The notes below the pieces were generated by a model that worked only from the letters and a program-made list of their open reading frames with translations, had not been told where the DNA came from and searched no databases. Both the position numbers and the translations under genes were made by a program. Below are positions 52,997 through 61,400 of a DNA stretch of 64,000 nucleotides, piece by piece (the stretch's first letter is position 1; each line of letters begins with the position of its first letter). This DNA is from Korobacter sp963703075 (lineage in GTDB: Bacteria > Acidobacteriota > Terriglobia > Terriglobales > Acidobacteriaceae): NCBI GenBank assembly GCA_963703075.1, contig OY969786.1:1550001-1614000 (forward strand), in the 5' to 3' direction.

Positions 52997-54307
52997 ATGA
53001 ACGCCATCGCGCGCTACTTCCAGATCGAGCAACGTGGCAGCACCGTTGGCCGCGAAGTTCTCGCCGGGTTGACCACCTTCACCACCATGAGCTACATCGT
53101 GGTCGTCAATCCGGCAATCCTTTCCGCTGCCGGCATTCCCGCTGGGCCGTCATTCGTCGCCACCGTGCTGGCCGCCGTCTTTGGTTGCTTCCTCATGGGC
53201 CTGTACGCCAATCGGCCCTTTGCGATCGCTCCCTACATGGGGGAGAACGCCTTCATTGCCTACACCGTATGCATTGCGCTTGGCTATCGCTGGCAGACTG
53301 CGCTCGCCGCCATTTTCATCGCCGGGGTCGCATTCGTTCTGCTCACCGTGCTCAAGCTCCGCCAATGGATCGTGGAAGGCGTACCCACCAGCCTGCGCTA
53401 CAGCTTCGCGGTCGGCATCGGCTTCTTCCTCACCTTTATCGGCCTGAATCAGACTGGCCTTGTCACCGTCGGCGTAGCAGGAGCCCCGGTCAGGGCCGGA
53501 CATCTTACCGGCCCGCCCGTCCTCGTCGCCATCTTCGGCTTCATCCTGATTTCCATCCTCGTCATCCGAAAATTCCCCGGAGCTCTGCTGGTCGGCATTA
53601 TCGTCACCGCCATCGTTGCCTTCGTGGCGCGCGTCGCGCCTCCTCCGCACGGCATCGTCAGCCTGCCGCCCAGCGTCCTGCCGATTGTCTGGAAGCTCGA
53701 CTTCCGGGGAGCGTTGAGCTGGGGCGCGTTTCCCATCGTGCTCACCGTCTTCATCATGGCCTTTGTCGATACCATGGGAACCCTCATCGGACTCTCCGCC
53801 CGCGCCGGCTTTCTGGATTCGCAAGGCAATCTGCCGCAGATCGAACGGCCTATGCTTGTCGATGCCCTCGCCATCTGTTTCTCATCGGCCATCGGAACTA
53901 CCACCTCCGGCGCCTTCGTCGAATCGGCAACCGGGATCGAAGCCGGAGGCCGGACCGGGCTGACAGTACTCGTCACCGGCGCGTGTTTCCTACTTACCCT
54001 CTTCTTCGCGCCCTTTGTCGCCGCAATTCCGCCCCAAGCCTATGGACCGGCGCTGATCATCGTTGGCTTGTTCATGCTTTCGCCCATCACCCGCATTGAC
54101 TTCAACGACTTCACCGAATCGATTCCCGCCTTCGCCACCGTCATACTGATGTCGTTCACCTTCAACATCGCCATCGGCATCACCGCCGGCTTCGTTCTCT
54201 ATCCGATTTGCAAAATCGTTGCCGGCCGCGCGCGCGAGCTTAAACCTGGCCTGTGGGTGCTGGCCGTTCTCTCGCTCTTGTTCTTCGTTTTCTACCCCTA
54301 CTCGTAG
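52997..54307 (+). CDS. NCS2-family purine permease (AzgA/PbuG type)
   Basis: A 436-residue transporter with 12-14 hydrophobic segments. Signature blocks are GREVLAGLTTFTTMSYIVVV, FAIAPYMGENAFIAYTVC and VFIMAFVDTMGTLIGLSARAG, plus SSAIGTTTSGAFVESATGIE. Relatives import adenine, guanine or hypoxanthine with protons. ATG at 52997 matches family N-termini; an open frame back to 52646 overlaps the NrfD gene in another frame and is not real. It starts 37 nt after fdh, but a functional link to formate is unlikely. It faces the convergent gene at 54371. Confidence 0.9.
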   Translation: MNAIARYFQIEQRGSTVGREVLAGLTTFTTMSYIVVVNPAILSAAGIPAGPSFVATVLAAVFGCFLMGLYANRPFAIAPYMGENAFIAYTVCIALGYRWQTALAAIFIAGVAFVLLTVLKLRQWIVEGVPTSLRYSFAVGIGFFLTFIGLNQTGLVTVGVAGAPVRAGHLTGPPVLVAIFGFILISILVIRKFPGALLVGIIVTAIVAFVARVAPPPHGIVSLPPSVLPIVWKLDFRGALSWGAFPIVLTVFIMAFVDTMGTLIGLSARAGFLDSQGNLPQIERPMLVDALAICFSSAIGTTTSGAFVESATGIEAGGRTGLTVLVTGACFLLTLFFAPFVAAIPPQAYGPALIIVGLFMLSPITRIDFNDFTESIPAFATVILMSFTFNIAIGITAGFVLYPICKIVAGRARELKPGLWVLAVLSLLFFVFYPYS

Positions 54308-54323
54308 ACCAATTCCGGGCAGC

Positions 54324-54348
54324 AAAAAGCCCGGCCATGAGCCGGGCT
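54324..54348 (-). terminator. Rho-independent terminator for the membrane-protein gene at 54371
   Basis: AGCCCGGC (54328-54335) and GCCGGGCT (54341-54348) form a perfect 8-bp stem with loop CATGA. On the minus strand five T follow. The + strand side lacks a T run, so it mainly stops leftward transcription. Confidence 0.8.
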
Positions 54349-54370
54349 CCTCGATCAGCCTCCGAGCTTG

Positions 54371-55030
54371 TTAGTTGCTGGCGACTTGCCATCCGCTGGT
54401 CGCGTTGTACTCGTCCTGAACCGGCGCGCGATGGTAAAGATCGGCTCCGTATTCCTTGGCCAGCGCTGCACGCTGCCACACGTCGAAACCATCCATGTAA
54501 TTGCCGGCTAGGTCGAAAACATCGCCCATCGGCGTCGGCTGCCATTTCCAGGTGTAGTGGATCGTCGCTGAACTTGGGCTCAACACGTTGACGCCCGTCA
54601 CTGCCACCAGTTGCCGCGTACCCAGAGGCACCACGTAGTCTTCCGTGCCGTCGCTGTTGTGGGTGTGCGCCGTTCCCGCGATGCTCTTCACCAGTTTGGC
54701 GCCATCCGGCGTGAAGTCCACCTGCACGCCGTTCTCGCGTTTCACCGCCGTGAGCACCTTGGCCCGTTCCAGCAACACATACTGCGGGTCGCTCGGTTTG
54801 TCCGTCGCATGGGCGGTCACCAGGCCGGTGCGGAAATGCACCGTCGCCGCGCCATGCTGTTCCAGCATTGCGGTCACTGCGTGGTGGGCTTCCGCCTCGC
54901 TCATGCTCTGCCGTGCTTCATGAAAAACGTAAACCGCGGTCCCGACGATGGTCAGACAAATGGCGGCGATCAGCAACATCGGCGCTGGAGCCCAGGATCG
55001 TCCCCCAACTTGTGCCTCTTGTTCAAACAT
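54371..55030 (-). CDS. Single-pass membrane protein of unknown function (paralog of 55227-55901)
   Basis: From the ATG at 55030 (AAGGGG 8 nt upstream) the product has 219 residues. A short cytoplasmic start MFEQEAQVGG leads to one membrane helix (about 17-36). A periplasmic domain follows with HFRTGLVTAHATDKPSDPQY and HYTWKWQPTPMGDVFDLAG. The next gene upstream encodes a clear paralog with the same layout. No known enzymatic motif is visible; the family seems to be an uncharacterised one of secreted or anchored proteins. Its own terminator follows. Confidence 0.7.
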   Translation of the reverse strand: MFEQEAQVGGRSWAPAPMLLIAAICLTIVGTAVYVFHEARQSMSEAEAHHAVTAMLEQHGAATVHFRTGLVTAHATDKPSDPQYVLLERAKVLTAVKRENGVQVDFTPDGAKLVKSIAGTAHTHNSDGTEDYVVPLGTRQLVAVTGVNVLSPSSATIHYTWKWQPTPMGDVFDLAGNYMDGFDVWQRAALAKEYGADLYHRAPVQDEYNATSGWQVASN

Positions 55031-55178
55031 GATGAATCCCCTTGAAACCCGTGAGCGGCTGGCGAAAGCTGTGGTTGGGAGCTCCAACCTGGTAATTGGA
55101 GACATAATCGCCGAATCCAATGCCCCACGCCATATCACGGTAGTCACGAAAGGGGAGTTACGAATGTTACCCGCAAGC

Positions 55179-55206
55179 AAAAAGCCCGCCACCGGGAGGC
55201 GCGGGC
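55179..55206 (-). terminator. Rho-independent terminator after the gene at 55227
   Basis: GCCCGC (55184-55189) and GCGGGC (55201-55206) form a 6-bp stem with an 11-nt loop; five T follow on the minus strand. It separates the two tandem paralogs into distinct units. Confidence 0.7.
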
Positions 55207-55226
55207 CATTGGTCGAACAATCTCCG

Positions 55227-55901
55227 TCAGTCTGCTTCGGCGATGCTCCAGCCGTCGTCTCCCACGCGTAAGAAGTTGAACTGCTCGGCCTTCGCATCCG
55301 CATGGTAGAAATCGACTCCATAGTCCTTGATCAGGCTGCCGCGATCCCACACATTGAAGCTCGCCACCAGCGGGCTCGATGCGTCAAAGATCTCGCCCAG
55401 GCGGGTTGGCTCCCATTTCCAGGTGTACGCAACATTGACCCTCTGCGGCGAAAGAACGTCGATCTTCGTGATCGCCACGAGTTTGCGCGTGGCCAGTGCC
55501 ACCGTAATCGCCTCGCCGCCTTCCAGCCTCTTCGTACGGCTCACATCCTTGATATCGCCCAGAACTCGCTCGCCTGCCGCCGTGAGCGTCACTTCCAGCC
55601 CGCCATCGCGCTTCGCCGTCTTGATCAGCCCGGCTTTTTCCAGCAGCTTGTATTGCGGATCGAATGGCTTCTCATCCACCGTTTGCTTGACCAGGCCCGT
55701 GCGGAAATGCAACGTCGACGGTCCTTTGCTCTTCAGAATAGAAGTAATCAGTTGCGATGCTTGCGATTCCGACATGCTCTTGCTGCTCTCGTGCACCGCG
55801 TAATAAATCACTCCCGCGATGCAGAGCACCAGTACGGCAATAAACAGTACCGGTCCAAACGAATTGGACTTTCTCTCCATTTCAATTTCGGCTTCAAACA
55901 T
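55227..55901 (-). CDS. Single-pass membrane protein of unknown function (paralog of 54371-55030)
   Basis: ATG at 55901 has GGAGG 7 nt upstream and gives 224 residues. MFEAEIEMERKSN is followed by one membrane helix (about 17-36), then a domain sharing HFRTGLV...KPFDPQYKLLEKAG and VAYTWKWEPTRLGEIFDA with its neighbour. The region LEKAGLIKTAKRDGG ... LTAAGERVLGD resembles a winged-helix-like pattern (a leucine-rich helix, then TAAGxxxL). That would fit a conserved sensory or structural domain, but I would not assign a function. The pair arose by tandem duplication. Confidence 0.7.
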   Translation of the reverse strand: MFEAEIEMERKSNSFGPVLFIAVLVLCIAGVIYYAVHESSKSMSESQASQLITSILKSKGPSTLHFRTGLVKQTVDEKPFDPQYKLLEKAGLIKTAKRDGGLEVTLTAAGERVLGDIKDVSRTKRLEGGEAITVALATRKLVAITKIDVLSPQRVNVAYTWKWEPTRLGEIFDASSPLVASFNVWDRGSLIKDYGVDFYHADAKAEQFNFLRVGDDGWSIAEAD

Positions 55902-56004
55902 CGCTTGCCTCCGATCGAAGTCACCAGCCATGGCCGGAACACTGCCGGCTCCATCTGCGCGCATCATAGGTCTGGGAAAAACACTGCGCTGTGTTCTGCG
56001 TCAC

Positions 56005-56346
56005 ATGGCAATGGCCACACGGCACAGCCGCCACCTTCAATCGGTTGGTAACTGCTTGACCTGGCAGGCACTAAGCCTTGTCACAAATGGGGCAGGATTT
56101 GTGACGTTGGTGGGATTCTTGTCACTGCACGAGGCGCATAATCTCCATCACATGCTGACCCTGATACCCGTCACCGCTCTCACCCTCGGGCCTCCTTCAA
56201 TCGCGGAAAGCATCTGTTGCCCGCTTTGTCGCACTGAGCTTTCGACGGAAGACGCCAAGTCAGAACATCTCGATCGCCAGCACCCCGCATGGGCCGCCAC
56301 CATGATGTTCGCCTTCTTGCGTCAGATCCCCCTCGAAAACGGATAG
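56005..56346 (+). CDS. Possible small protein with a CPLC...H zinc-finger-like motif
   Basis: An open frame with its first plausible ATG at 56005 gives 113 residues. The C-terminal part contains CCPLCRTELSTEDAKSEHLD followed by RQHP, a C2H2-like spacing (Cys-x2-Cys ... His-x4-His). The middle is hydrophobic. Other starts (GTG at 56101 with AGGA nearby, ATG at 56152) are possible. It sits between minus-strand genes, and no neighbour supports it. The motif makes it more than a random frame, but it may be non-coding. Confidence 0.4.
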   Translation: MAMATRHSRHLQSVGNCLTWQALSLVTNGAGFVTLVGFLSLHEAHNLHHMLTLIPVTALTLGPPSIAESICCPLCRTELSTEDAKSEHLDRQHPAWAATMMFAFLRQIPLENG

Positions 56347-56360
56347 TCTTCTTCACTCCT

Positions 56361-58559
56361 CTACAGCGTCACATCGAGCGTCATTTCAGCAACTGTCTTA
56401 TTCAGATCCGCGAGTGCCGCCTCGCGCTGCGGATGCAAGTCGGCAAGCTCCGTCTTCAATCGATCCAATTGATCTTCCTGCGCGTTCAACTGGCGGGTAT
56501 AGCGTTGCACCAGTTCCCGCTCTTCCGCGCTCCCCTTCAGTGCCTTGAGGTTCTCCCGCAGCCTTTGCTGGTCTTCAGCGATCGTCTTCTGCTGTTCCTG
56601 GCGAGATTTCATCTGCCGATCGATCTCGGCTAACGCATCCTTTTTCGCCAGTACGATCCGCAACGCCTTCTCCACCTCCGGCGAAATCGCTTTGTTCTTG
56701 ACGAATAATTCCACATCGTCGTCGCGAAGGATCGCCATGTCGTAGGTCGAAGAAACCGGGTAAGCCTCATCGACCTTCAGCGTCGCCGTCTGCTTCGTGT
56801 CCACATGTACTTTGAACCGGCGGTGCGTCGCCGTCGTTTCGTCAGGGACAACGTCGCTTACCAGCTTCCAGTTCGGCTGGATCGCGTGCTCGATCACCAC
56901 ATCGCGGGCATCGATATTCGTGTTGTGCACCACGTAAACCTTATGGCTGCGAATTTCGCGGGTGTGCACCATCGTTCCGTTCCGGATCACCACCCGGCTT
57001 ACCTGCTGATCACTGCTCTCGTTCTTTGCCTCGATCATCACTCCCTGGTCGACGGCGTAAGAAAGCAGCCGCCGCTCTCCGGGCTTGATCGGATCCATGA
57101 TCCCTTCCCCCGCGAACGTTTCGTCCTCGAGAACGTTGAAGGTGCCGGCATCGAGTGTCTCCGTGCTTGTGTTCTTCAGCCAGACCGCGCGTAACGGCCG
57201 CCCCGCCTGCTCGTTCCATAGCGTGACCTTCTCCGCCGCGACCGCTTCCTGGATAATCGGCACCAAAGCCGATTGGTTTTTCCGGATCGTCACTCGCTCT
57301 TTCAGCTTGTACTCGAACATGTCACCGATATCGCTGCCGTAGGCCACCGCCGCCTGCATCGCCATCGCCGCGCTCGGTGAGTCCGCCGAGCGTCCGGCCC
57401 GATAGACGCCTCCACCCATGCCACCGCCAGTGCCTGCCGAGACCGAGCCAAAAGTTCCTCCTGCCACTCCGCCCGCTACCCCTCCCATCACACCACCCGG
57501 CACGCCTCCTCTCACGCCTCCCTGCAATTTCGCGTATTGCTGAATCCGATCCGCCGCCATGGGACTGGCCATCGCCGCATTCGAAACCTCCACCGTTTCA
57601 CTGGCTCCATTCAACGCCGCTTCGTGGGTCTGTGGCTGCAGCATCGCTGTCTCCGGCAAGGCCACCACCGGCCGCCGTGCGTACGTCGGCTTGGACAACT
57701 CCTGTACGAACGATTGCGGCGCTCCCGCCACCAGTGACAACTCAATGTCCTTCCAGTCTTCGCCGACGGTGTTATCGACGATCGCCCAGCCCTGGATAAA
57801 CGGCTTTGCGCCATTGTTCGGCAGCACCAGCCGGTAGGTACTCTTCCACACCGGCACTTCGCTGATGTAGCTCACCTGCAACTGCCGCGACCCCTGTCCC
57901 GCCGTGTTGATCACCATCCGTCGCAGGTCCTGCTCGCGTCCCGAGGCCAGCACCGACAGGTAGCGGCCGACATCTTCGCGCATCTCGCCCTCCAGCAGGC
58001 GCACCCCGAGCAGTGGCGTCATTTCGAATTGCCGCAACTCCCCGCTATCGGTGATCACCGACAGGTAGTCCCGCTTGAGCGAGCCGCTGTCGTCACCCTT
58101 TCCTTCTTTCACGTCGCGTTCTTCCACCGTCAACACCCGGCCCGTGATTGCCGTGGATCCACTGCGCACTTCCACCCGTGCGCCGCGCAGGGCCGTCAGA
58201 AATTGCCCACTGCTGAGGTCTTCGCCCAGCCCCATCCGCAGCGATCCGAGTTGGCGGTCGAGCGGCTCAACCGAGGTGTAGTTCACCCCCGCGATCCGCC
58301 CTTTGCCCAAATCGATGATCGTCAAAGACTTCAAAACGTCGTTCAATTGCGAGGTTGTGAAGTCGATGCTGACACTTTGCGATCCCGAGACCGCCCCCAT
58401 GTGCTCGACGTACGCCACACCGTTCTTGAACAAAACCACCCGTCGCACCGGAAGCCGCGTCGTCTCCACCGCGTGCGCCTCCGCATTCAACCCGTTACTG
58501 GAAGGGGTCTCTCCGAACGACAAGCTTGCTGCGAGAAGAATCAGGACCGCTAGACGCAT
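56361..58559 (-). CDS. Exported DUF4139-domain protein with glycine-rich insert and C-terminal coiled coil
   Basis: The 732-residue product has a signal peptide (to about residue 16, SLSFGE), then a mucoidy-inhibitor-like N-terminal region (VRRVVLFKNGVAYVEHMGAV) and a DUF4139 core (ISEVPVWKSTYRLVLP, GWAIVDNTVGEDWKDIELSL). A low-complexity GGVxGGV run lies at about 350-385, and a charged coiled coil at about 625-715. Function of the domain is unknown; some relatives affect mucoidy. GGAGG lies 5 nt before the ATG at 58559. It follows the ccm-linked DUF3592 gene with a 90-nt gap and may be separately transcribed. Confidence 0.85.
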   Translation of the reverse strand: MRLAVLILLAASLSFGETPSSNGLNAEAHAVETTRLPVRRVVLFKNGVAYVEHMGAVSGSQSVSIDFTTSQLNDVLKSLTIIDLGKGRIAGVNYTSVEPLDRQLGSLRMGLGEDLSSGQFLTALRGARVEVRSGSTAITGRVLTVEERDVKEGKGDDSGSLKRDYLSVITDSGELRQFEMTPLLGVRLLEGEMREDVGRYLSVLASGREQDLRRMVINTAGQGSRQLQVSYISEVPVWKSTYRLVLPNNGAKPFIQGWAIVDNTVGEDWKDIELSLVAGAPQSFVQELSKPTYARRPVVALPETAMLQPQTHEAALNGASETVEVSNAAMASPMAADRIQQYAKLQGGVRGGVPGGVMGGVAGGVAGGTFGSVSAGTGGGMGGGVYRAGRSADSPSAAMAMQAAVAYGSDIGDMFEYKLKERVTIRKNQSALVPIIQEAVAAEKVTLWNEQAGRPLRAVWLKNTSTETLDAGTFNVLEDETFAGEGIMDPIKPGERRLLSYAVDQGVMIEAKNESSDQQVSRVVIRNGTMVHTREIRSHKVYVVHNTNIDARDVVIEHAIQPNWKLVSDVVPDETTATHRRFKVHVDTKQTATLKVDEAYPVSSTYDMAILRDDDVELFVKNKAISPEVEKALRIVLAKKDALAEIDRQMKSRQEQQKTIAEDQQRLRENLKALKGSAEERELVQRYTRQLNAQEDQLDRLKTELADLHPQREAALADLNKTVAEMTLDVTL

Positions 58560-58650
58560 GGTGGCCTCCGTGTGCTCTTAGACACCAGAACGGAGGAACC
58601 GTCCCGAATTGCAGGAATTATTTTTGGAAGGGTTCAGCGAAAGGACGCTT

Positions 58651-59184
58651 CTAGAGTGCGGCCGTCTGCGGCTTGTGTCCGCTGCGCGTCATGGCGTAGA
58701 AAATCCCGGCAAATACGCCAAAGATCAGCCCGAATCCCGTAATCAACAGCGGCGCGAAGAAGAAGCGCCGATTGTAGCCCGCGTTGACCCGGACATCGGT
58801 CAGGTTCGTCGGGTTATAGCGAATCGCACTTCGGCTTCCGAGAGGAAACTTGTTCGTTTCGTAGCGGACCTTTTCGATGCTCGGGCTGCGATGCGAAAAG
58901 ATCTCGGCAATGTGCGGTTTGCCGCCTACCGTGAAGAGAAATTGCACGTCGGATTCGTAATAGCGCTGCCCATCGGCGGAAACCTCGGAACGCACGGGCA
59001 CAACCTTGGCGCGGATCACCTGCGCATCCACCCCAGGCCAGCTATAGAGAATGTGGATCTGTTTCCAGTAAAACGGTAGCGAGAAGAGAAGAAACGCGCA
59101 GCAAACCACCAGGTTCGCAACCGCGATCAGCGGAAGAATGCCAGCGGACGGGGCTTTGGTTTCTTGGGCCGTTGCCGTACTCAC
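58651..59184 (-). CDS. DUF3592-type membrane protein in the ccm operon
   Basis: From the GTG at 59184, which overlaps the ccmD stop as GTGA, the product has 177 residues. It has a helix at about 16-36, an extracytoplasmic beta domain (YYESDVQFLFTVGGKPH, RSAIRYNPTNLTDVRV), and a second helix near 148-167. This is the usual DUF3592 arrangement. The longer frame to 59319 is antisense-like and overlaps ccmC. The coupling to ccmD suggests co-expression with cytochrome c maturation; whether it takes part is unknown. Confidence 0.72.
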   Translation of the reverse strand: MSTATAQETKAPSAGILPLIAVANLVVCCAFLLFSLPFYWKQIHILYSWPGVDAQVIRAKVVPVRSEVSADGQRYYESDVQFLFTVGGKPHIAEIFSHRSPSIEKVRYETNKFPLGSRSAIRYNPTNLTDVRVNAGYNRRFFFAPLLITGFGLIFGVFAGIFYAMTRSGHKPQTAAL

Positions 59185-59306
59185 TTTTCCAGGTCTCTGA
59201 GTTCCCTTTTCAACTTCACATAACGGGCACCCAGGTCCGCCACATAGCCGCCAAGCACAACCCACACCACGATGTACGCCGCGTGCATGAAACCCAACGA
59301 GTTCAT
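59181..59306 (-). CDS. ccmD: Small haem exporter protein CcmD
   Basis: The 41-residue product MNSLGFMHAAYIVVWVVLGG... has one membrane helix followed by a basic tail (KLKRELRDLEK), the typical CcmD layout. CcmD helps release holo-CcmE from CcmABC. GGGGG lies just upstream of the ATG at 59306. The start overlaps the ccmC stop (ATGA) and the stop overlaps the next GTG. It was recognised by position, size and topology, since the family is weakly conserved. Confidence 0.8.
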   Translation of the reverse strand: MNSLGFMHAAYIVVWVVLGGYVADLGARYVKLKRELRDLEK

Positions 59307-59992
59307 GATGCCCCCGCACGTAGCGCCGCCGACTTGTGCGCTTCCTCCACCGCCTGGTCTATGCGCTGCACCAGGTAGCGCGCCCATACGATCACCAACC
59401 CGAGCACCGTAAATGCCAGCAGGTTCCAGAGGAAGGCATGGAGCATATGGATCTCCAGCCCCGAGTTCTCGCCGCCCGCGAATACTGGCTGCGGATGCTG
59501 CGTGCGAAAAATCCGGATCGAGAAGTAAACGATCGGCACATCCACAAACCCGAAAATTGCCAGCGCCGCACCCAGTACCGCCCCCTGGCCTCCGGTCGCA
59601 AATTTCCGCACGATCAAGTAGCTGATGTAAATCAGCCACAACACAAACGTACTCGTCAGCCGCGGGTCCCATGTCCACCAGATGCCCCACACTGGGCGCG
59701 CCCACAGCGGCCCCGTGATGAGCACGATCGTACAGAACACTACGCCCACTTCCGCCGACGCCAGGGCAAAGGCGTCGACCGCCGGGTTACGGCGAAACAG
59801 GTACCAGACTGACGCGCAAAAATTAAAGAAAAAGCACAGGCCGCCCATCCATGCACAGGGCACGTGATAATAGAAAATCCGTTGCACGTCGCCCTGCAGC
59901 GCATCCGTAGGCGCCACATAGAGCGCCTGCCATGTGCTGAATCCAAGAAGTGCGAGCGCGGCCAGGACCGCGAAAATAAAGCCAGCTTTCAT
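59303..59992 (-). CDS. ccmC: Haem-handling membrane protein CcmC
   Basis: CcmC binds haem at the outer face of the inner membrane and loads it onto CcmE. The 229-residue protein has six membrane helices, the tryptophan-rich WGIWWTWDPRLTS motif, and flanking His residues in YYHVPCAWMGG and MLHAFLWNL that would ligate haem. ATG at 59992 overlaps the ccmB stop as ATGA; the longer frame to 60028 is not needed. Length is close to E. coli CcmC (245). Confidence 0.92.
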   Translation of the reverse strand: MKAGFIFAVLAALALLGFSTWQALYVAPTDALQGDVQRIFYYHVPCAWMGGLCFFFNFCASVWYLFRRNPAVDAFALASAEVGVVFCTIVLITGPLWARPVWGIWWTWDPRLTSTFVLWLIYISYLIVRKFATGGQGAVLGAALAIFGFVDVPIVYFSIRIFRTQHPQPVFAGGENSGLEIHMLHAFLWNLLAFTVLGLVIVWARYLVQRIDQAVEEAHKSAALRAGAS

Positions 59993-60678
59993 TCTGCGTG
60001 TATGACGACCCCAAAGAGCATCAGGCAAACGGTTGTGAATACCACATCATATACTGCCAGCAGCTTGATCCAGATGATCGGCGAATTGTCTCCCGTGAGC
60101 ACCGCCGAGGTCGCATTCACCATCGCCAGGATCGCCGGCAACGATACCGGAAACAGGATCAGCGGCAGCAGAACCTCGCGAATACGGGTTCGAATCGACA
60201 TCGCCGCGAAAAACGTTCCGTTCACCACCAGCGCCCACGTTCCCAGCAACGCAATCACCGGCAAAAGTCTCCAGTCTCCCAGCGCCCGCAGGTTGTAAAA
60301 CATCGTAAACAGTGGCGCCATCAAGCACTCGAGCACGGTCACAAAGATCATGTTGCCCAGCGCCTTCGCCAGGAACAAGGAATTCGGCTGCGCGGGCGAG
60401 ACGCGGAAGGCGTCCAGCGCCTGGTTGCGCAGCTCGCGTGCCCAGGTCTGGTTCAGCGCGACCACTGCCGCGAATAAGAACGATGTCCAGATCAGCCCGC
60501 CGGCAATTTCTCGCGATGTCTCGGCCGTCGGATCGAACGAGAAACTGAAAATCACCACCACCAGCAGCGAGAAAAACAGCATGGAGTTGATCGCGTCTTT
60601 CGATCGCCATTCCATGCGCAGGTCTTTCGCGATCGTCGTACGCAGAATCGCCGTAAATCCGGGAGCGGACGCTGTCAT
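59989..60678 (-). CDS. ccmB: Haem exporter permease CcmB
   Basis: CcmB is the membrane subunit of the CcmAB ATPase that releases holo-CcmE. The 229-residue product has six hydrophobic helices, the start IAKDLRMEWRSKDAINSMLF and the loop ERELRNQALDAFRVSP-like segment (here ARELRNQALDAFRVSPAQP). The start overlaps the ccmA stop and its stop overlaps the ccmC ATG, so the genes are coupled in both directions. Length matches the family. Confidence 0.92.
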   Translation of the reverse strand: MTASAPGFTAILRTTIAKDLRMEWRSKDAINSMLFFSLLVVVIFSFSFDPTAETSREIAGGLIWTSFLFAAVVALNQTWARELRNQALDAFRVSPAQPNSLFLAKALGNMIFVTVLECLMAPLFTMFYNLRALGDWRLLPVIALLGTWALVVNGTFFAAMSIRTRIREVLLPLILFPVSLPAILAMVNATSAVLTGDNSPIIWIKLLAVYDVVFTTVCLMLFGVVIHAE

Positions 60679-61352
60679 GCCCTGTACTCCCGCCCGCGCG
60701 AGATGATCTGCCCCGCATCCATCGCCACGTACTCATCGGCAATCGACGCCAGCACCGCCGGCTGATGCGTCACTACGAAGATCGTGCGCCCGGCGTTGCG
60801 CATCTTCCCCAGCAGCCCCGCCATCTCGTGTGCCGACTTGATGTCCACGTTCGAAAACGGTTCATCAAGGAACAAAATTTCCGGATCATGGATCACCGCT
60901 CGTGCCAGCGACATCCGTTGCCGCATCCCCTGCGAGTAGTTCCCCACCCGTCGATCCAGCGCCGGGTCGAGACCAACCGTGCGGATCGCCTCCCGCGTTT
61001 TTTCCATGTCACGGATTCCATACAGCCCGGCGAAGTATTGCAGGTTCTCCACGCCCGTCAGTTCGTCGTAGAGCAGCGGCGCATGTCCCATGTAGCCGAA
61101 GCGCTCCGCCCGCTCTGCCGGCGGCGCTCCCAGTAGTTGCACGTCGCCCGAGCTCGGTTTCAGCAGGCCCGTCATGATGCGCAGCAACGTCGATTTGCCC
61201 GCGCCGTTGTCGCCCAGTACAACGTAAATCCGGCCGCGTTCGAATCGCGCGGAGACATGCCGCAGCGCCACGAAGCGTCCAAAGAATTTCACAATGTTCT
61301 GGAGTGAAACGGCCGCGGCTTCAGTCGGAGCTGGCTGGCCAGATGTGGTCAC
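60675..61352 (-). CDS. ccmA: Haem exporter ATP-binding protein CcmA
   Basis: An ABC-type ATPase of 225 residues: Walker A VLGDNGAGKSTLLRIM (about 47-62), signature YSQGMRQRMSLARAV, Walker B EILFLDEPFSNVD, and the switch His in FVVTHQP. It pairs with CcmB and uses ATP to free haem-loaded CcmE from CcmC. The start is a GTG at 61352. It lies 48 nt downstream of ccmE and overlaps ccmB. General ABC proteins share these motifs; the gene order makes the ccmA call secure. Confidence 0.9.
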   Translation of the reverse strand: MTTSGQPAPTEAAAVSLQNIVKFFGRFVALRHVSARFERGRIYVVLGDNGAGKSTLLRIMTGLLKPSSGDVQLLGAPPAERAERFGYMGHAPLLYDELTGVENLQYFAGLYGIRDMEKTREAIRTVGLDPALDRRVGNYSQGMRQRMSLARAVIHDPEILFLDEPFSNVDIKSAHEMAGLLGKMRNAGRTIFVVTHQPAVLASIADEYVAMDAGQIISRGREYRA

Positions 61353-61400
61353 GTGAGAGATTCTATCTCCGCAAGCGGCTGCAGGAGTTTTTTCAGAAGT

